From JACRLV01 sp045863555 (lineage in GTDB: Bacteria; Planctomycetota; Phycisphaerae; UBA1845; Fen-1342), in assembly GCA_045863555.1 (NCBI GenBank), contig BTUU01000017.1, positions 62,001-126,000 on the forward strand: a stretch of 64,000 nt of DNA, given 5' to 3'. This document shows positions 60,730 through 64,000 of this stretch, piece after piece. The position numbers and the translations under genes were made by a program. The notes under the pieces are model-generated. The model was not told the DNA's origin. It ran no database searches and worked only from the letters and a program-made list of their open reading frames with translations. Positions within the stretch are counted from its first letter, which is position 1. Each line of letters starts with the position of its first letter.

Positions 60730-61671
60730 TCAGGCGGATTGGGCGCGCGTCGATGCCTTGGCCGAGCGCTTGCCCTTTCCCTTCGCAGCCGCCTTGGCCT
60801 TGGGCTTTGGGCCCGCCGCCGCGGCCTTGGGTGGTTTCTTCTTCGATTTCTTCGCGGCCTTGGCCGCTCCGTTTTCATCGAGGGCGGAGTCGGGCTCGAT
60901 GGCCGGCGCTTCCTCGGGGGTCTCCTCGAATCCCTCGGGAACGAATTCCTCGTCGGTTTCGGGCAGGGCCGCCGCGCCGGACGCGATCAACTGGAGCATG
61001 TTCCGCGTGGTCCGATCGGGGGGAACGCTGCGGATGCGCTCGACGTCGCCCTTGCGGACGGCGGAGCTGAACTCGCTCCAGGCCTGCTTGCGCAGGAGGG
61101 CGATGAACTCGAGCGCGTCCTCGGCGGTGACCTGGCGCTCGAGAAACGACTGGGCCTCTTCGAGCGAGCAATCCGTCGCGACGAGGTCGTGCGCGCGGGC
61201 GTAGGCCCACATCGCCTCGTCGAGCGGGATCGCGTGATGACCGAAGCCCAGGAGCCGGATGCGGGCGCGGGTGTAGCCTTCGAGACCGGGGATGCCGGCG
61301 AGGTAATTGGCGGCGTCGGCCTTCGCACCGCCGGCGATTCGCTCAAGCGAGACAACGTGTTCGATCGCGAAAATGCGGTTGAGCGCCCGGCTCAGGTCCT
61401 CGCACTTGGTCCGGGGGTCGGGAAAATCCTCGACGGCGAGCGCGAGTTCCGAGGGCGGAATGACGCGCAGCTCGTTGTAGTCGACGACCATCTGGTGAAA
61501 CCGGTCGAGCGCCTCGCGGGCCCGCGCTTCCTGCGCGTCGCGCGAGAAGATCCCGAGGATCAGCTGCATGATCGGGTCGCCCGGCTGCGGCCGGTTGACC
61601 TTACCCAGGCTCGATCGCAGCGATTTGAAGACCTGTTTGACCTTCTTCGCGCACTGCGTAGCGCCCTTCAT
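60730..61671 (-). CDS. Endonuclease III-like protein without catalytic Lys, Lys/Ala tail
   Basis: The protein is 313 aa. Residues about 30-200 follow the HhH-GPD DNA-glycosylase fold: 'DPIMQLILGIFSRD', 'IPGLEGYTRARIRLLGF' in the helix-hairpin-helix position, and 'IPLDEAMWAYARAHDL' where the catalytic Asp is kept. The Lys of the hairpin (GRKTA in Nth) is Tyr, and the iron-sulphur Cys cluster is absent. So it is probably not a bifunctional glycosylase/AP-lyase. The last 90 residues are acidic, then a Lys/Ala/Pro tail like histone H1. The gene begins 2 bp after rbfA stops, a position that suggests co-expression with the translation genes. Confidence 0.75.
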   Translation of the reverse strand: MKGATQCAKKVKQVFKSLRSSLGKVNRPQPGDPIMQLILGIFSRDAQEARAREALDRFHQMVVDYNELRVIPPSELALAVEDFPDPRTKCEDLSRALNRIFAIEHVVSLERIAGGAKADAANYLAGIPGLEGYTRARIRLLGFGHHAIPLDEAMWAYARAHDLVATDCSLEEAQSFLERQVTAEDALEFIALLRKQAWSEFSSAVRKGDVERIRSVPPDRTTRNMLQLIASGAAALPETDEEFVPEGFEETPEEAPAIEPDSALDENGAAKAAKKSKKKPPKAAAAGPKPKAKAAAKGKGKRSAKASTRAQSA

Positions 61672-61673
61672 GC

Positions 61674-62144
61674 TCAGGTGCCCTCTCTGCTCGGAGCCTG
61701 GCCCGGTTCGACGCCGGTGGAATCGTCCGATTCGCCGTCGTCCTGCCCTTCAATCGCGGCCGCACCACCCGCTTCGGGCGTCTTCGCGGCCGCACTGGCC
61801 TCCGCCATCAGTCCGTCGAGAATCGCGATGGTGGCGAGCCCCTTCTGGAGCGCCGTGTCGAGGTGGAAGCGGATCAGCGGCGCCTGGCGGAGCGAGATCT
61901 GCTCGCCCACGAGCGAGCGCATCCGGCCGGCGGCGTGCTCCAGCGCGGTGACCGTGAGGCGCTGCCGCGCGGGCGGAGCCATGACGCTGACGTGGACGTG
62001 GGCCACGGAAAGATCGGGGCTGACGTCGACGCGGGTGATGGACGTGAGCGGTTCGACGCGCGGGTCGCTCAGGCGGGTCTGGATCGCCTCGGCGACGATA
62101 CCCCGGATTACGTGGGCCACGCGTTGGACTCTTCGCGCCGACAT
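61674..62144 (-). CDS. rbfA: Ribosome-binding factor A
   Basis: The protein is 156 aa. The RbfA core is clear: 'RRVQRVAHVIRGIVAEAIQ', 'DPRVEPLTSITRVDVSPDLSVAHVHVS' and 'LRQAPLIRFHLDTALQKG'. About 45 extra acidic C-terminal residues follow. It matures the 16S rRNA end of the 30S subunit. It follows the DUF503 gene 3 bp downstream in the infB cluster. Confidence 0.94.
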   Translation of the reverse strand: MSARRVQRVAHVIRGIVAEAIQTRLSDPRVEPLTSITRVDVSPDLSVAHVHVSVMAPPARQRLTVTALEHAAGRMRSLVGEQISLRQAPLIRFHLDTALQKGLATIAILDGLMAEASAAAKTPEAGGAAAIEGQDDGESDDSTGVEPGQAPSREGT

Positions 62145-62147
62145 TCG

Positions 62148-62429
62148 CTACACCAGCTCGATCTCGGAGCTCAACAGGCTCGCGCGCGGAAACGCCCGGA
62201 CTTCGTCAATGATCTTTGAGAGCGCTCCCTCGACGTACCGGGCGTCGTTGGAGATCATCGCCACGCCGATCGTGGCCGCCTGGCGGTGGTCGAGGTCGTC
62301 GATCTCGGCGATCGAGATGTTGTGCCGCTGGATCAGCTTGTCTTTCAGGCTCTTCACCACCCGACGCTTGTCCTTGAGCGACATCGCTTCGAAAATCGCC
62401 AGCCGGAACGTCAGCAGCCCCACCACCAT
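62148..62429 (-). CDS. DUF503 (YlxP-like) protein
   Basis: The protein is 93 aa, the family norm, with the start at 'MVVGLLTFRLAI'. The family core 'AMSLKDKRRVVKSLKDKLIQRHNISIAEID' (in parts) is intact. Members are usually encoded between infB and rbfA, as here. The molecular role is unresolved, possibly ribosome-related. Confidence 0.9.
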   Translation of the reverse strand: MVVGLLTFRLAIFEAMSLKDKRRVVKSLKDKLIQRHNISIAEIDDLDHRQAATIGVAMISNDARYVEGALSKIIDEVRAFPRASLLSSEIELV

Positions 62430-62547
62430 CGTCGTTCCGCCCGGCCGGTCCGCCGGCGTCTCTTCAAACACACGCAGCCGCCGCGAACCGGGCGCCTCTT
62501 CGCGGCGGCCGCACGGGGCCGCGCCGCCGCACCGCCCCTCGCGCCGG

Positions 62548-64000
62548 CTACAACTGCTGCCGAACCTCGATCGTCTCGTACGCCTCGATCACGTCGCCCG
62601 GCTTCAGATCGTCGAAGCTCTCGATCTTGATGCCGCACTCGAAACCGGAGCGGACTTCCTTCACGTCGTCCTTCACGCGGCGCAGCGAACCGATCGGCGA
62701 ACCGTCGAGGACGATCCGGCCGTCGCGGATGAGCCGGACGCGGTGCGAGCGGCCGATGACGCCGTCGACGACGCGGCAGCCGGCGATGGTGCCCGCCTTG
62801 GAGACGTTGAATACCTGGAGCACCTCGGCCTTGCCGCGGTACTGCTGCTGTTCCTGCGGCGCCAGGAGCCCCTCCAGCGCCCGGAGCAGATCCTGCTCGA
62901 TGTCGTAGATGACGCGATAGGTGCGGACCTCGACGCCGGCCTGATCCGCCAGCGAGCGGGCCCGGTCGTCCGCCACGACGTTGAAGCCGATGATGACCGC
63001 CTGCGACGTCTGCGCGAGCGTCACATCCGCCTCGGTCACCGCGCCGACGCCCGCGTGCAGGATGCGCAGCTTGGCCTTGGTGCTCGGGAATTTGCCCAGC
63101 AGCACCTTCAGGCTCTCCACCGAGCCCTGCACGTCGGCCTTGATGATCGCGTTGAGTTCCGGAACCTCTTCGGTGTCGCCGCCGCGGAGCAGATCCTCGA
63201 GCGTCGACTTGCGCACGGTCCGCAGCGATTCCTGCCGCCGCTGCGTCCGCACCTCTTCGGCGATCTCCTTGGCCGCCGAGAGGTCCTCGACGACGTAGAG
63301 CTTGTCACCCGCGCGGGGCAGCTCGTCGAGACCGAGCACCTCGACCGGCGTCGCCGGCCCGGCGCTGTCCACCCGCTCGCCCTTGTCGTCGATCAGCGAG
63401 CGCACCTTGCCGTAGCCGGGGCCGCAGACGACGAACTGGCCGGGCTTGAGCGTGCCCTCCCGGACGAGGACCTCGGCCACGACGCCGCGGCCTTCCTTCA
63501 TCTGGGCTTCGATGACTGTGGCCACGGCCGGGACGGTGGCGTCGGCCGTGAGCTCCATCACTTCGCTGAGCGTGCTCAGGTGGCTGACCAGGTCGTCGAT
63601 GCCGATGTTCTTGGTGGCGCTGGTCTTGATGACGTCCGTGCTGCCGCCCCACTCGGTCGGCGTCAGCTCATTCTCGGCGAGCTGGCCGTAGACCTTGTTC
63701 AGATCGATATTCGGAACGTCGATCTTGTTGAGCGCGACGACGATCTGGACGCCGGCCGCCTTGGCGTGGTTGATCGCTTCGACCGTCTGCGGCATGACGC
63801 CGTCGGTCGCGGCGACGACGAGAACAACGACGTCCGTCATCTGCGCGCCGCGGGCGCGCATCGCCGTAAATGCCTCGTGGCCGGGCGTGTCGAGGAACGT
63901 GACGTCCCATTCGCCCTTCTTGATTCGATAGGCGCCGATGTGCTGCGTGATGCCGCCGGCCTCGCCCGCGGCCACGCTCGTGCGGCGGATCGCGTCGAGG
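62548..64000 (-). CDS. infB: Translation initiation factor IF-2, 3' part
   Basis: Partial: 484 codons are in the window and the reading frame runs out of the right edge. The GTPase domain shows 'GEAGGITQHIGAY' (G2), 'DTPGHEAF' (G3) and 'NKID' (G4), followed by the beta-barrel and C-terminal domains ('KSTLEDLL', 'GCRVVDGVIGRSHRVRLIRDG'). It delivers initiator tRNA to the 30S subunit. The G1 loop and N-terminal extension lie outside. It heads the leftward operon with DUF503 and rbfA. Confidence 0.95.
   Translation of the reverse strand, partial: LDAIRRTSVAAGEAGGITQHIGAYRIKKGEWDVTFLDTPGHEAFTAMRARGAQMTDVVVLVVAATDGVMPQTVEAINHAKAAGVQIVVALNKIDVPNIDLNKVYGQLAENELTPTEWGGSTDVIKTSATKNIGIDDLVSHLSTLSEVMELTADATVPAVATVIEAQMKEGRGVVAEVLVREGTLKPGQFVVCGPGYGKVRSLIDDKGERVDSAGPATPVEVLGLDELPRAGDKLYVVEDLSAAKEIAEEVRTQRRQESLRTVRKSTLEDLLRGGDTEEVPELNAIIKADVQGSVESLKVLLGKFPSTKAKLRILHAGVGAVTEADVTLAQTSQAVIIGFNVVADDRARSLADQAGVEVRTYRVIYDIEQDLLRALEGLLAPQEQQQYRGKAEVLQVFNVSKAGTIAGCRVVDGVIGRSHRVRLIRDGRIVLDGSPIGSLRRVKDDVKEVRSGFECGIKIESFDDLKPGDVIEAYETIEVRQQL

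Overview
The window (about 65-67% GC over most of its length) looks like a chromosomal contig from a Planctomycetota bacterium, most likely of the Phycisphaerae/Planctomycetia type. This is inferred from secreted proteins ending in paired dockerin-like EF-hand repeats, 'CGYDLTGN..CPECG' zinc ribbons at the ends of membrane proteins, PEP-CTERM proteins, a small ECF-like sigma factor coupled to a Ser/Thr kinase, and a tyrosine recombinase of a planctomycete-typical form. No 16S rRNA is present, so species-level placement is not possible. A run of ten Ns at 43041-43050 marks a scaffold gap, so order across that point is less certain.

Region 1 (1-6.85 kb) is the right end of an integrated mobile element. 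It holds a phospholipase-D-like gene cut by the window edge, a leftward pair of planctomycete mobile-element genes, about 1.6 kb of palindrome-rich non-coding DNA, then an XRE repressor, an ImmA/IrrE protease, a 97-aa unknown protein, an excisionase-type HTH protein and a convergent tyrosine integrase beside tRNA-Arg(CCU). Two operators with the same 20-bp architecture lie before the repressor and before the unknown/excisionase genes, suggesting an ImmR/ImmA-type excision switch.

Region 2 (6.85-36 kb) is mostly core genome. It carries a collagen-like lipoprotein, a dockerin protein, ada, dnaB, secG, a YicC-family nuclease, tatD, a LuxR-type regulator, a sigma factor/Ser-Thr kinase pair, a dual-OB/DUF488/DUF488 operon, DUF423, and a phospholipid/undecaprenyl block (pgsA, pgpA, uppP). 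An adenylate-forming ligase, an M16 peptidase, a haem-type histidine kinase, a TMTC-like TPR protein and a squalene/phytoene synthase follow.

Region 3 (36-40 kb) has visibly lower GC and looks acquired or fast-evolving: a HEPN-type protein, a beta-propeller/dockerin exoprotein and zinc-ribbon genes with a decayed duplicate.

Region 4 (40-51 kb) has an endonuclease-type MutL, a CheX-CheY pair, the gap, then a radical SAM enzyme, two tandem PEP-CTERM paralogues and a halogenase-like flavoprotein. A zinc-ribbon membrane protein and a six-haem cytochrome with a dockerin tail end the region.

Region 5 (51-64 kb) is one leftward gene train: infB, DUF503 (YlxP-like), rbfA, a DNA-glycosylase-like protein with a Lys/Ala tail, a large secreted TPR protein, kdsD, an RNase HII-like protein and an alpha-2-macroglobulin-like exoprotein. 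Spacings are often a few bases or 4-bp overlaps, so translation factors are linked to envelope functions.
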